From: Casuarina equisetifolia
Taxonomy: Eukaryota > Streptophyta > Magnoliopsida > Fagales > Casuarinaceae
Length of the DNA: 64,000 bases
Direction: 5' to 3'
NCBI GenBank assembly: GCA_028551475.1
Contig: CM052358.1
Coordinates: 11,825,938 to 11,889,937 of the forward strand
The notes under the pieces are model-generated. The model had not been told where the DNA came from. It was given only the letters and a program-made list of their open reading frames with translations, and made no database searches. The position numbers were made by a program, and so were the translations under genes. Below are positions 47,970 through 61,140 of the stretch, piece by piece. How positions within the stretch are numbered: position 1 is the first letter of the stretch; each line of letters starts with the position of its first letter.

Positions 47970-50485
47970 GGAAACTAAGGCTTCTCACTTGGTCTTGGTT
48001 GTATTTATAATAGAAGCCAGTTGTATGATTTTGTTACTATTATTAGCATTCTATAATGTTTATTACTCTTTTACATTTTTGTTATATCTCTTACCTAACT
48101 TCTTTAACTTTAAGCATAGAACTCTTTGTCATGGTATAATAAAATAGATAAATTGTAATACTGAGGTATGTCTTTAAGCTTTTGTATTCTTTTATTCTTC
48201 AGTGAATAAACTCATATATTCGTAAAATAAAATATAAAAACCATATCTAAGGTACTTGCACAATTCCTCTTAATGTCCAATATCTATCATATGATTTTTT
48301 CCATAAGACCTTCTCTGTTCGTAACCGTTAACTTAAAAAGAGGAATTAGGAAGAGAAATTCAAAGTCTTTTGTTTTTCAAGAGAAGAAGTAACTCACAAT
48401 TACCTTTTCCTACCATTTTTCTTCTTTGTATGGCATTATTTGTAGTTATTTACTCTTACTTGTGCCATTAAAGATATGCAGTTATTATTTTCTATCTTAG
48501 TTATCTTAACTGAGGATTGTGAGATCTAAGAACTAACAATTTGGATAATCCGTGAGCTTAATTTAACATGCAAGAAGATTATCTTAACTAAAGAACTTGG
48601 AAATCGTTATTCAAGAATCACAAAAACTCGATTCAAAAGCCTACACTTATTATTGCCAAGAAATTAGAATTTGGAAAGCCAGTGTTGAGATAAGCATATG
48701 AGTTGAAAGAGGAAAAAGTATTGAGTGTTAAATTTTCTGTTTCTCTTTTGAAATATCAAAGAAGATATCATATATTACTCACATATATGCAAACATTAGT
48801 CTTATGGTAAAGTTGTTAAACAAGTCTGGAAGACGAATTAAATGTAGAACAATACATAGATGTTCTCATTTTCAGTATTACTTTTGATGTCGTACAATGG
48901 TAGTTCTTTGGTCGACTTTGATTAACATGGCTTAGCTTTTGTAATTCCGTTAATGGACAGAAACAAAACAACGATGCCCATTCTTCCAAAGGCCCATCAA
49001 TTTATCTTCCAATGTTAACGTCAAGACAAAAATGGCTCCTTTCTAAGGATTTCGTGACAAATGTTATGAGGTATTAGAAGCAAGGGGAAGGTTATCCAAG
49101 GGACGGTAAGAAGGTTCCAAGAGGATTCAATTCAATGCTTTGCTGTCAGGTTGATGTTTTTGGCCGAGGTATATGCAATTAGGTAAGTAAGAAATGCTAG
49201 GATCTTTAATGCTGTTTACGCATATTCCAGTGCATGTTCCATATCCTGCAGTAACGTTGACGTTATCAAGAAAGTCGCCTGTACTTCTCTTGATATTTAT
49301 CTTCCATTAGCTGCTCCGGCCTCACATAAAGCCTTCGACTCTGACCTCTTCGTGTCAGCCGTTCTACCAATCCATCCCTTTTGTGCCAGAGATCTAATAA
49401 ATTTTCTGGAGAGCTAAAACTCAAGGATACACATTTGTCGAAGCCTCAATGGGAGACCTTTAATAGAGCCTGGTAAACCTGCCAAGCTGTGACGGTAGTT
49501 GTTGAGCTGTGACTGAAAGACACAGTGAGTAGAATAGCTGGGACAAAAAACAGAAACTTCTTATGTCAGAAGTTAGTACTGATGCGAATACGATAACAGA
49601 CTCATCGGTAGATGCAAATGCTGTTTCCCTTTCTTTGGTTTGTGAAATAAATAGTGTTATGATATCGTGAAGTTCATTGGAGTGCCTTGGCCAAAAGTCT
49701 ACCTATCACCTGATCCATTGGATAATGAATCAATTAAATTGGTTTAAAAATTTATTTATTTATTTTGATGAATATATAAGTTTATTCATCTAAGAATAAG
49801 AAAATATACAAACTTAGAAAGATTTAATATTCTTAAGAGAATTTAAATTCTTAATAAATATACTCTCTCACATATTAATTCTTGAGAGGGTTTAAAAATT
49901 TATTTCCATTTGTAGGAGTTCATATCAAAACCAATTGGTAATAGATAGAGACACTCATCAATATACAAGATATGGTGTCTATGCTTTCACAATTGATGTG
50001 GGATAGCCATATTTTTAACATTCTTCTTATGTGCAAACTGACATAAGTGCTCCAATTTTTTGACACTCTACCTACATGGTGGCTGATACAAGCACAACAA
50101 TGTAGATTCATAGAAGCTTAGGACTAGGGCAATGTGGGGGATGGCATAGCATGTGGACAACCACAAGGCTAAAATACCATGTGAGAGCTCATCCAAAACC
50201 AATTGGTAATAGGTGGGGGATTCCATCAAATATAAAGCTAAGGGCTTATCCTCATGCAACTAATGTAAGACACTCACATCTTGAACATTGTTTATTAAGC
50301 TAGGATAAAGGTTTTATTGTTACTTTATTCTATATGATATGTTTATATATATTTAAGTTGTTGCTCCACTTCACTTGCCTTGTGTTGCCTATCCATTACA
50401 AGTTTGATCATAACTAAATAAGTTGTATTTTCTTTGGTGATGTATAATATTTGACCTTTTATCAAACAAAATAATAATAGTAATA

Positions 50486-50487
<2 letters not shown>

Positions 50488-50522
<35 letters not shown>
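50488..50522. repeat. (CA)n microsatellite
   Basis: About 17 CA units, flanked on both sides by near copies of TAATAYTTGACCTTTTATCAA (near 50445 and 50524). The short flanking duplication suggests slippage or a small tandem duplication around the microsatellite. Confidence 0.9.
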
Positions 50523-50524
<2 letters not shown>

Positions 50525-51282
50525 ATACTTGACCTTTTATCAATATATATATTTATATTTGTATGTTCATCCTTGATCTTGACAAATGGAAAAAGGAAAA
50601 TCAATAAAATTTTCGAGTATTACCAAAAATTTAATCTTTTTTTGACTTAAACCCTTAAATTTTCTCAGCATGTAGAATGCAGATAGCTCTTATAGCTAAG
50701 GGCATCCAAACAATCATAAGAAAATTTATGCCATGGAATCTTCAAGTAAACCCCAAATGTAAAATCTCAACTTGATTAAGAAATTCATTATTGAAAATCG
50801 AAATATCAATTCTTCACAAAATTGTTATTTGCAAGTGAAGTGAAAGATCCGTTTCCTTCAATTTCTTCTCGCTGTCATTGTCATTCCTCTCGCCCGTCCT
50901 TTCTCTTTACCTCTTTCCATAAGTTGTTCAACGCTTTGCACACAAGGCACGGAGTTTGGGAGCGGAAGTTCTAGGATTGCTCAACCCATCGGAGTCAAAG
51001 GTTTTGTTTCCTTATTTTAATTCTTAGTCTTTTTTTTTTAATTTAATTTTATGAATATGTATAACCTTTTCTTATTTGTTCTTCATTCAATAGCAAATCC
51101 TTGTGCATCGTAATTAACCAATACACCAAGCAAGTGTCCTCTTGGCTGGAAACAAATAATTTTCAAACTCCAAACTCCAAACTCCTTAATTGAAACAAAA
51201 ATAAAAAATTGTTTTCATCTATTTTAATCTAACAAGGTAGATAGGACACGCTTTTATTTTCAATAAACTTGAAAATCTTAAT

Positions 51283-51803
51283 TGTTGGAGCAGAAGGGTT
51301 GCATCACACATCAATTTGCACACAAATCAAGCAATAAAGACAATACAAGACACAATCTTTAGAGTGATTCGAACCAATCTAGTCCTACCTTTATTGTTAC
51401 TAGTAGATTTACCAGTCCCTTTTCTTTTTCCATTAAGAAAATTGTCGAGAGTACAAATTTGGTTGCTATTGGGTTCTTGGCTACTTGCAGAATTCTTATA
51501 ATAACTTCAACGTTGGCTTTCTCTACAGTTTAGGAGTTCTACAAATCTCCAACACCATTCCCTCATGCATAAAGCTGCCAAGTCATGCTAAGTCATAAAG
51601 GGCTTTAAGCTGTAAGGCTTTTGAGCCACCTTCTAAGCCACCAAGCTAATTCTATGCCACTTCTTTTTATAGGGTACACAAAACCCTAAAAATAAACTTA
51701 AGGAGAAGATTACAATATTACCCTCATCACTTATTCTAATTCCAAATACATCAAGGGGGTGAACAAGACATTATTGTCCTCACTAATTATGACAAATCAC
51801 AAC
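51283..51803. mobile_element. Solo LTR, 521 bp, with TTAAT target-site duplication
   Basis: The element begins TGTTGGAGCAG and ends AAATCACAACA, so it has TG...CA ends with a TGTTG/CAACA inverted terminus. It is flanked by identical TTAAT (51278-51282 and 51804-51808). The duplicate region near 61590 has the empty site with a single TTAAT (TTCTTAATGTCTTTGCTCGA). A TATA-like TTTTTATAGGG lies near 51664. There is no internal retroelement sequence, so this is a solo LTR left by recombination. Confidence 0.85.
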
Positions 51804-54103
51804 ATTAATGTTCTTGCTGGAGGGTATGGATTCCATATGGAAGTTCCAGGTAAACACAGGACTTCATCGGCTAGATTGTTGTTGTCAGCACTCATTAGGC
51901 TTTTTCTGAGGTGGCTTGCTTTATAAAGTATGTTATCAGATCGGCTTATGTCGACAGAAGTTGACCTTTTCCTACTTGTTTCTGTTGATGTCTATCTCAT
52001 GTGGAACTTAGTTACTTCGTCTCTAAACTAATTTGTTTTTCTATTAGCGTGTATATAAAAAGTAACCACTTGGATTTAACAGCATAAATAGTAAATTGTT
52101 ATTTTTTATCCCATAAAACTAGACTAGTTCCTAGAGAGAGACTGCTTGTTGGTGATTTGTCATCTTAAGCTCCACAGTTTCCCAATCTTAGATTGTTTTT
52201 AGTTCAAATGACTTGTCAGTCATATCATACTAGTGTCATACGATTCCGGTACTTGCTCACCAAGCGATTGCTTGGTCAGAGTGTTCCTTCAGACAGTTTT
52301 TTAACCTTTTTAAATGATAGAACAAGTTTTCTGCTACTTAGGTCTATTCACTGACTTTTTGTTTTTTATAACCAAAATTATCTGGGTGTCACCTTAATTC
52401 CTATCGTCGACTTTTTTAATACTAGGTTTTGCTAGTGGGAGCAAGTATCGATTAGTTCCGTAGCAACGCAACCATGTTCGTACTTTTTAGCCCTTCAACG
52501 GTGTCTTTCTTTTGAGTAACAAAGACGACTTCGTCGAGCTAATATGCCTTAAGAAATGAGGCACGAGGAATTAAGATGTCCGTGAAAAATGCTTTGTTTT
52601 TCAAGTTACACTCACAGTCTATGTTCATGCAGAAGTATCAAACAAGACACAGATCGGCACTTTAAGGAAAGAACATCTACCTCTTCAACTTTTACCGTTT
52701 AAGAAGCTCGAGCTCTGTATAGCCTGTAAACTGGAGGAATAAGTTAAAACATCATCATCCAGATACGTCATCCCCCAAACCTAACAGCGTTAGGTGTTAT
52801 TTGTAGAAGTTATCAAGCACGGGTACTACAAAAAGGACAAAAGGAGATTCCCGGATATCCACCAACATCCTCTCGACAATGGGGCTCGTCTTCGCGGTAG
52901 TCATGCTGTCTTTAAAATAGAGAGGTTACGGTTCAGAGCTAGGTTATTTGAACAAATTACATCGTGGGGCTCTTTAAAACATTTTTTTAAGGATTTTATT
53001 AGTTGATTATTGATGTGATATCTTCTTCACGGCTATTAACAAGAAGAAAGCTTCGATGTTAAGGAATTCTAGAAACTTAAGAAATCTAAACGAATCTTGG
53101 CTAACTTGAGATGTGGCTTGAAATCATTAACCCGCTAAGTCATCAGCGTAACACTTGAAGACTTGCAGATTTTAATCACTGCAAATCATGGATTAAAAAT
53201 TTCATGACCTTTTAAAACATAAACCCATGATAGCGAGGTTTTAACCAGGATACCTATTTATTTGTTCAAAATAATTTTTGGAATTGGTCAGCTGATTGGC
53301 TTGTTCGATATGGCAGCTCTTCCAATCCTCTCAACTGAAAAGGGGCGGCTTTCCAAATTGAAAATGCAAGGGAAACAAATTTAGACCACGCAATATTAAT
53401 TAATTTATGCTTTCCAGACCTTTCTGTACAATTGTGTATATACAAATATTATCTGCTTCTATCAAACTTACGTAGTAACTATCCTTGCATTTAAGAATTA
53501 GTGGGCTCCTTAATCATGTAAGAGGAAAAAAATGTTAAAGCATTTATATTCAAATTTGTGTATGCATATTTTGTTTATGCTAGTTAGAATGAAGGAAGCA
53601 GTATGTTTTTTAGAGACATTATTGATTCTAAATGTATAACCATTAGAACCTTTAAAATGCTGACAAGAGATATATTTCATTATATTCAAATTTCACTTAA
53701 AAATAAACTTTGGTTGCATTTCTACGTGTTTTTTTTTTGGCACTTTTTTATAATTTTCACTTTTTTTTTTCATTTCATTGTTTAATGACTTCTCCCATCA
53801 AGAGCATAATTTCTATAATAGTACTTGACAGTTTTTGTTGATAAAGGAAAGTAAAATGGTTATTCTTTTTCAATTTAAAATTTTGAGTTGGTGAACTTTA
53901 GCGTTTTTTCTGGGTGGTTGCTGGTATAAGCATGATCAGTGCAGACAAGCAGTACCTTATACTTTAAATTATGTCCATGCGGAGCTCAGAAACGTCGTAG
54001 AATAAACCAGAATCCTTTTCCCATTCATCTTCTTAAGACTTTCTCTCTCCCAATACTTCTTTTCATACCAGTGGCGACTAGTGAAATTAGGGTTCGGAGA
54101 AGA

Positions 54104-57100
54104 ATGGCAAGTAGACCCGAGATTTCAGACGATCCAGAATCTATTGTGGTTGAGAATACGATGTTCGTTGCTGTGGGAAAAGATGTGAACAAGTACCGGT
54201 CACTCCTTTCCTGGGCTTCCCAGAACTCACAAGGAAAACGAATTTGCATCCTTATCGTTAGTCAGCCTGCACGGTGGATCAACATTTGTAAGTCTCAAGT
54301 ACATGTATATGCGTATAGGCTTGCATGTCATCACGCACACATAATACAAGTAGCCCAAGACTTTTCTGTCTGAACGCATGTTTCTAAAACTTAGAAGTTT
54401 TGTCGGAATTTAGTTTGATCTTTGCCAAGGGTCTAAAAACATTATGCAGTTAACTTACGAAGTTGACCAAAATAAACACAATTGTTTTCAAGATTTTGGC
54501 TTTTCTAGTTTAATTTCAGTATTCTAAGGTGAGTTTATATGTATTTTGTTTTTTTTTTTTTGGGTTTGCAAAGGGTGCGAAACCCCCAATAAGCTCAGTT
54601 AAGGAAGATTTAGCAAGGGAAGAGCAGGAAAAAAAGAGACAACGTACGCGTGAGATTGCGAATCAATCTATTCATATCTGCGGCCAAATGGAGGTATGAA
54701 TTGCTCGTTTGTCTGTTTAGAACATTCTTCTCTTTGTTTTTCCTGTTTGTTCAATTGGCTTTTCTTTTCTTGTTCTTTTTCTTTTGTTGGCACCTAAAAC
54801 CATTTATTTCTTGCCGTAACAAGTTTAACACTCAGAAAGTACCAAGTTCACATGTTAAATGAAGATGATAGAAAGGACGGAGTTCAACGTCCAAAATTTA
54901 ATAGAAGAAAGAATTCGTTCACACGTTAAAGCCTAAAATAAAATTTTGAATTTTCAGTAAATCAAAATAATGTAACGGTCAAATATAATAGGATAAGCAT
55001 TCAATAAGATCCTTTTTAGATGCTGGATTGGAGTAGTTTATGTCTTTTATAATTTGTGTTAGCATTTCGGTCTTATAAATCCAGGTACAAGCTCAAAAAA
55101 TGTTAAGGGAAGCAGATTGTATCCAGAAAGAAATCGTAGAAGTTATTCGGTTGCACAAGATCAAGTATCTTGCTATGGGAGCAGAGCGAAGGAGGCTCTC
55201 GAAAAGGTACAAAATATGAAGAGTTTTTTCCATTTCATCATGTTCACCTTTGTTCATTATATATCCATATAGATATCCCGGTAAGACGATAGGTAGATGT
55301 CCCTCAATATTCACCTTTGAATTCGGATTGTTTACTACTAAGTGAAATTGCAGAATGGATTTCAAGTCTGAGAAAGCTAGATATGTGCGTGAACAAGCTC
55401 CTCTCCGGTGCCACATACAGTTCGTCTGCAGAAAAAATACCATCGTCGTCAGGTTTACTGCATCTTTTTGTTACTTATGGTTTTTCCAAAATACTGTCGC
55501 ATGCCTAAAAAGTGATGGTATTTTGGTAGTAGAATTATGTAACAAACTGTTGGACCTTGGGTCCCATGTGTGTTCATGTTAGTAGTTTTACTTATTAGAC
55601 CCTTGTTAGCTTATACTTAGAGGGGTAAAGCTTGTAATTGTGAAGGGATGTAAATTGGAGATGAGGGATCGTAGAATCTCTAGACTGTTTATGTGAAAAC
55701 CTTGAAGCCCTTTGACTAGAGAGAAACTCGGTTCTGTGTCCCCTTGAAGATGTAGATGTGCCATTTCCATTATGATGTGGGTGTGCTGTGTCTACTCTGA
55801 TGCGGATTGTGTGTGTCGTGTGTGTTGTATGTTGATTTGGTGTGTGTAAGTGTGTTTATCTATGGAGTTTGGGAACCTTGAGAAAGCTATGGATCCTTCG
55901 TTTGAGCCAATGTATCCAATGTTTGGGAGCTCCGATTCCAACTGTGACAAATACACACATACATTGTTGAAAGGTTCACTTCTTTCTTTAAATTGATTTG
56001 TAAAAGAGAAAGAACATATTCACTTTAATTCTGATATTTGCAACTTCTACCGTGTTTTAAGCTCAGCTGCAACTCTTTTGTTTTTCAATCCTACTACTAA
56101 TGCGAGTACCGAATCAAAATAGTGAAGTAAGTGCGGAAACCGACAATGAAGAGCCTTTGTCTCCAACGAGCGTTACTGACATAGAGTGCAATTATGAGGA
56201 ACGAGATGGCTCAATTAGGACAAACTCTTTGGCTATGAGAAGCTCCTCTATTGTGAGAATCTCATCATCATTTAAAGTTTGACAATTGTTGATTTAAGTA
56301 TAGACTTTCTTATATTTCTTTTTTGAATTATTCAACCAAATTGATTAATTATTTGAAAGTTAAGATGTCTAATCCAAAAAGAAGCTTAAGAGTAGGAATG
56401 ACTCCTTTTTTTTTTTTTTTTTTTTATCTAAACTTCATGACAAAAGACTACACTTTGGGTGTAGGACTTTCACCCTACAGATATATGTGGACTTTTTAAT
56501 ATGATATTGGAGCCCATGTTTCTTTTTTAGTAACCTTATAAATAAGGCTAAATCTTGAATTCATTGTAAGACACCATGATGACTTGATAATTGTCTATTA
56601 CAGTGAGGAAGTGTGTTTCGGGATGTGGTATTTATCACACATTACTAATGTATGGGTTTATGGGATTTATTTTTAAGATAGCAAGTACTACCAAACTTTG
56701 AGTCAACTTTTTGGTTCAATAATAGGCTTCTTGACATCAATGACTAAACAATTTGAGAAGGCTATGGAGTTTAAATGTTTAATAGTTCTTTCAGGATGGA
56801 ACTTTGGAAATTAGTACTCTTTATAGGACAATTCATCAAGTGATAACTGAGTTAGCTGAAAGGACGGGACACATGGGTCAGGAAGCGGAAGGAGAAATCG
56901 GAGGTCGATGGGAGGTAAGTCTTCTAGTTTCTTAGTACTTTGGAAACCGAGATAAACAGAGTAGATCTATTTCATTGTGTGAGGAGATTTCTTTTACCTT
57001 CTACTGTACATCTATGATAAAATATATTTGTTTTATTCTAAAGTTTCATATCCATTAGCGAAAAGTGAGATATATACTTGCTACATTATAGAAAGTTCCA

Positions 57101-57334
57101 ACATATTGCGCGCCATGAACGTTTGAAGGTGAAATACTTTATTAAAATATCCAATAACCCATTCAACAGGTGCTGAGAGACTTAATACAAAGAATAACTG
57201 AGGCAGGGTTGGAAAGAGAGGAACAAGTGCAACAGTTACGGGGCCAATTCGCAACGCTGCAAGATAGAGTGGATCAGCTTCAAGTGGAGCGTGAAAATTT
57301 GCTAAGAGAAGTTGAAGGATGGATGTTAGTTTAA
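54104..57334 (+). pseudogene. U-box/kinase gene copy B, truncated to USP-like and coiled-coil parts
   Basis: Exon 1 (54104..54287) reads MASRPEISDD...MFVAVGKDVNK...RICILIVSQPARW and has the same length and phase as exon 1 of copy A. Exon 2 (54574..54693) reads KPPISSVKEDL...; it is 120 bases against 122 in copy A, so normal splicing breaks the frame. Exon 3 (55085..55206) has EIVEVIRLHKIKYLAMGAE, the part lost in copy A. Exon 4 (55354..55452) has KARYVREQAP...FVCRKN. A Ser-rich piece (about 56100-56282) and coiled-coil exons (56795..56914, and 57170..57334 ending REVEGWMLV and a stop) follow. Kinase and U-box are absent. It could make a short USP-coiled-coil protein only if the exon 2 junction is handled unusually. 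Confidence 0.75.
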
Positions 57335-58679
57335 ATGATGTTTTATAAGCAGTAAAAAGAACATGATATTAATTTTCGAAAACGTGTTTTAATGTGTATA
57401 GGTCCACATGGCCAAAGAAGGAGGATTTAAATGGTATACTGAGCATATTGTGACAAATAATAATAATAAAAAGAAATCCTACATGTATATATGAAATTTA
57501 TGCACATCTGTTTGACATATGCTTAGGGAAGAAAATGAGATTTTTGGATGAGCTAAAATCACACTATTTTGGGCTCAATTTATGCTGTCCACGCTGTTAC
57601 TATTCATGCAGTTGCTGTTCACATAATTGTTACTATTTTGCTGCACTTAGAATGACACTTGATTACATGAGCATAAATGTGACAAAACCTTGCTATAATA
57701 TGCGAAAGACTTGTTGTCCTCATTTTCTAAACGAAGTGGCCATTATATACTGGATTATGTTGGAAAACTATGCTGCTTCAACCCCCAACCCTGCCCCCCC
57801 AACCCAATTTTGTGCACAGAAATTCTGCTATACCGTGTTTTTAAATGGTCAGCAGAAAATGGAGCCATTGTTTCATAAAATATAAAATATTTTTTTCTAA
57901 GACATTAAATTATTTTTTCTTACAAAAAATATAAAACCTTTTGTCATCTTGTAATTTTGTTTTCATTTTAGGAAAACTTGAGAGGGCTATATCATTTATT
58001 AGGAGCGACAAGATGCTACTTCCTAGTTAAGAGGTGGTCACGAACAACGTCTTTTGGTGGGAGTGATCTTTTGACTAGAGTGGTTATAATCTCCATTTAT
58101 AATTAGTGTAGGATTTCAAACTATTTTGATTAGAGTCGATGGATCATTGTTGTCAATCATTAACTTTTTGGTTCTTCAATAGGAAGGATATAACTATTTT
58201 TCTTTGTATAATATTTGTCATTTATTTCAGAGAACATATGTGAAATAATTAAATTTAAAACCTTCGTGCATCTAAATGTGAACATTACGTAAGATTCTAA
58301 GGGTCTTAACATTTTATTTTTTGATTAATAACCAATTTTGGTGCATCTTGACAAGCCTAACTACTATATTTTGCATAATTGAATATTATTTCTCTCCACA
58401 TACCTGAACATGATTTTTTTGAAAAACATATTTAATCTATCGGTTTTTTCTTTAGCTAAGTTTATTTTGTGAAATATCACATAACGTTTATTATAACTAA
58501 TATACATAGTAATTAATAAATCGGTTGACTTCTTTTTCTTGAACTAAACTCTCATTGCTCACAATTCAATTATTTGGCACTTAAAAAATAAAAAGCGGCA
58601 CTATAATGTTTAACTTGAAGAATGAAAAAGGTTGGATCAGAAGCATGGCATTCCGTATCAGTCCATTTGTTTTATTTCA

Positions 58680-58810
58680 ATTTTATTTAGTAAGTCAATT
58701 AAGGCATCCTAGTCTACTGAAGCCCATAGAATCTTCTCTACGGAAACCTTCTCCATGAAAGCTCAAATTTGATCAACACATGGATAATAGTCCTTCATTA
58801 TCTGGCATAC
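58680..58810 (+). pseudogene. Kinase-exon scrap of copy B
   Basis: The sequence TCAATTAAGGCATCCTAGTC...GATAATAGTCCTTCATTATC matches the kinase exon of copy A at 47283-47415 (RHPNLVKLIGSCPE...LNCKDNSPPLS) but has internal deletions and no usable frame. It stops abruptly at about 58810, where unrelated sequence and a LINE relic begin. This shows that copy B once had a kinase domain. Confidence 0.7.
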
Positions 58811-58934
58811 TTTTTTTGTGGGTAAGTAAATGAATTATATATCTAATTTGTAAATGTACATGATGAGACTGGGGACATATCCCTAGGTAAAGACTACATA
58901 TAGCATCAAGTCAAATAAAATAGCATAATCTAAC

Positions 58935-59650
58935 CTTGAAGTGTACTAATATACAAATTCTCAGTTATATTGAGTATTTTCATTATTTTGACAAATTTAT
59001 TTCTCACAAGCCCTTTAATAGCCTCAAGAGTCATAACTTTTGAACCAACAATGTATCTAAAAATTTCATTATTCATTTTGTTTTAGATAGCACAAACAAA
59101 TGAAGCAAAAAAAGATTTAAAGATATTTACTTTGAAACTCTTCCCTTTTGCATGTTGAAGAAGTCAAGTAATTCTTATGTCCCATGAAAGATAGGATACC
59201 ATTCATTGAACATAGTCTACAAACATTCCCATATTGCTATTGAGTATGAGCACCCTGTAAAGATGTGTTTCTTGGACTCTTCTAATGTGTGGCATAGTCT
59301 TATCTTTAGACATTCCAAGAAACGAAAGTTTATCCTTGGTTGCTAGCCAATTCTTTACACCAAGTCATAGTAATATACACAGGCAAAGAATTGCATACTT
59401 GAACCATACGATTGCATGCTAATTCACTTTAGAACCTTGAGGAGTAATAGTTTTCCAAGAAAAATTAATTGAGTACCTTCTATTAACTGAAACAATCCAC
59501 ACAAGCTTATCTTCTATCATATTATTAGGCTTGGGAAAATATTGATATTGCTTGTAAGTATATGCCATGAAAATATCATATTCTAAGGTAAATTCATCTT
59601 ACCATTCCAAATTGTTGTTGCCACCTTTGTATCCCTAAGCATCCCAATGC
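58935..59650 (-). mobile_element. LINE (non-LTR retroelement) reverse-transcriptase 3' relic
   Basis: Read on the minus strand with a few frame changes and stops, this gives DTKVATTIWNGK, YDIFMAYTYKQY, EDKLVWIVS, RYSINFSWKTITPQGSKV, AIVWFKYAI, NWLATKDKLSFLGMSKD, then CHTLEESKKHIFTGCSYS and IW. This is the region before and through the zinc-binding domain at the end of plant LINE reverse transcriptases (WLATKDRL...CxLC...ESxxHLFxxC). It is inactive. It lies between the kinase scrap of copy B and the start of the next duplicated unit. Confidence 0.8.
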
Positions 59651-60789
59651 CAAGAATAGCTTGCTCTCTAATCCTTGAGTTCAAGGATCACAAAACTTTT
59701 TTCAAAAGCCCACGCTTATTTTTACCAAGAAATCGAATTTGGAAAGCCATTTTTGAGATGAGCATATGAGATGACAGAAAAAAAAGTAGTAGTGTTAAAT
59801 TTTCTGTCCTTGCTTTATTGAAAAATCATCGAATATACAATAAATGATAGTCACATATATGCATACATTAGTCTTATGGTAAAGTTGTTAAACAGGTGTG
59901 GAAGACGAACTAAATGTAGAACTATACATAAGATGTTTTCATTTTCAGTATTACTTTTGATGTCGTACCAAGGTAGTTCTTTGGTTGACTTTGATTAACA
60001 TGGCTTAGCTTTTGTCATTTCGTTAATGGACAGAAAGAAAGCAACGGTGCCCATTCTTCCAAAGGCCCAACAATTAGCTTACCAATCTTATCGTCAAGAC
60101 AAAAATGACTTCTTTCTAAGGATTTCGTGACAAATGTTATGAGCTATTAGAAGTAAGGAGAAGATTATCCAAGGGACGGTAAGAAGGTTCCAGGGGAATT
60201 CCATTCAATGCTTTGCTATCAGGTTGATGTTTATGGCCGAGTTATATGCTATTAGGTAAGTAAGAAATGCTAGGATCCTTAATGCTGTTTACGTATATCC
60301 CAGTACATGTTCCATATACTGCAGAAACGCTGACGTTGTCAAGAAAGTCGCCCCCTGTACTTGTCGTGATATTTGTCTTCCAGTAGCTGCTCCGACCTCA
60401 CATAAAGCCTTCGACTCTGACCTCTTCGTGTCAGCCGTTCTACTACTAACCCATCCTTTTGTGCCAGAAACGAACCAAAATTTCTAGGGAGCTAAACCTC
60501 AAGGATACACATTTGTCAAAGTCTCAATGGGAGATCTTTAATAAAGCCTGGTAAACATGTCAAGCGGGGTTGGTAGTTATTGAAGGTATGACTTAGATAC
60601 GAGGTGAGGAGAACAACTGGAACAATCATACTTTATTCTCTATCATGTGTTTCAAATCTTTTACCATTTGAATTAGTAAATTTTCTCAGCATATGCGCAG
60701 GAACCAAACCAAGCGTGCAGAATGAAGATGGCCCCTACAGCGAAGGGCATTCAAATAATCATAAGAAAACTTATGCCATGGGATTTCCA

Positions 60790-61140
60790 AGTAAACCTCA
60801 AATATAATATTTTGATCTTTGATTTATTAGAGCCAGGTTAGAGTATGAGGTCCCATCCTAAAAGCTTAAGACATTATGTGAGAAATTTTTATCACTTATA
60901 AGATCATATGTCCATTCTATTGCTTTTAACACTACTCTTTACTTGCATGCTCACATAAGTATTACAAGTAGATTGAAACTCAATTTTGGGACATAAGAGA
61001 TTATAAAGCAGAGACTTATCTTTGACTTTGATATTATATTAGAGTATGAGAGTTCATTTTAAAACCTTAAAGTATTAGGTGAAAAAATTTCATCATTTAT
61101 AAATTCAAGGCTTATTCTCTTGTTTTCAATATAGGACAAT
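60790..61140. repeat. AT-rich repeat specific to the second duplicate
   Basis: Two related segments, each containing an ATTAGAGYMWGR-TATGAG block, a 'CATCCTAAAAGCTTAAG/CATTTTAAAACCTTAAA' block and a 'ATCACTTATAAGATC/ATCATTTATAAATTC' block, lie here. Two more of the same family occur at 62660-63000. They are absent from the first duplicate and look like remnants of a multi-copy element. Confidence 0.5.

Larger units (their letters stand above)
47970..54103. other. Spacer between copies A and B; duplicated 5' unit
   Basis: From about 48605 on, the DNA is a duplicate of the region beginning at 59682. Matching blocks are 48605-49550 with 59682-60600, 50655-51282 with 60675-61590, 51804-52140 with 61590-61947, and 52140-53950 with 62065-64000. 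Insertions present in only one copy break the alignment. About 1 kb (49550-50650), absent from the other copy, contains two AACCAATTGGTAATAG segments (near 49930 and 50195) and a (CA)n run. No intact gene is seen. Confidence 0.65.

Noticed and set aside
50343-50604. Minus-strand frames with VCVCVC runs
   Set aside because: They are translations of the (CA)n microsatellite.
55549-55945. Possible second solo LTR in copy B (starts TGTTGGACCTTGGG)
   Set aside because: The start looks LTR-like, but I found no convincing CA end with a matching target duplication, so it is left as intron sequence.
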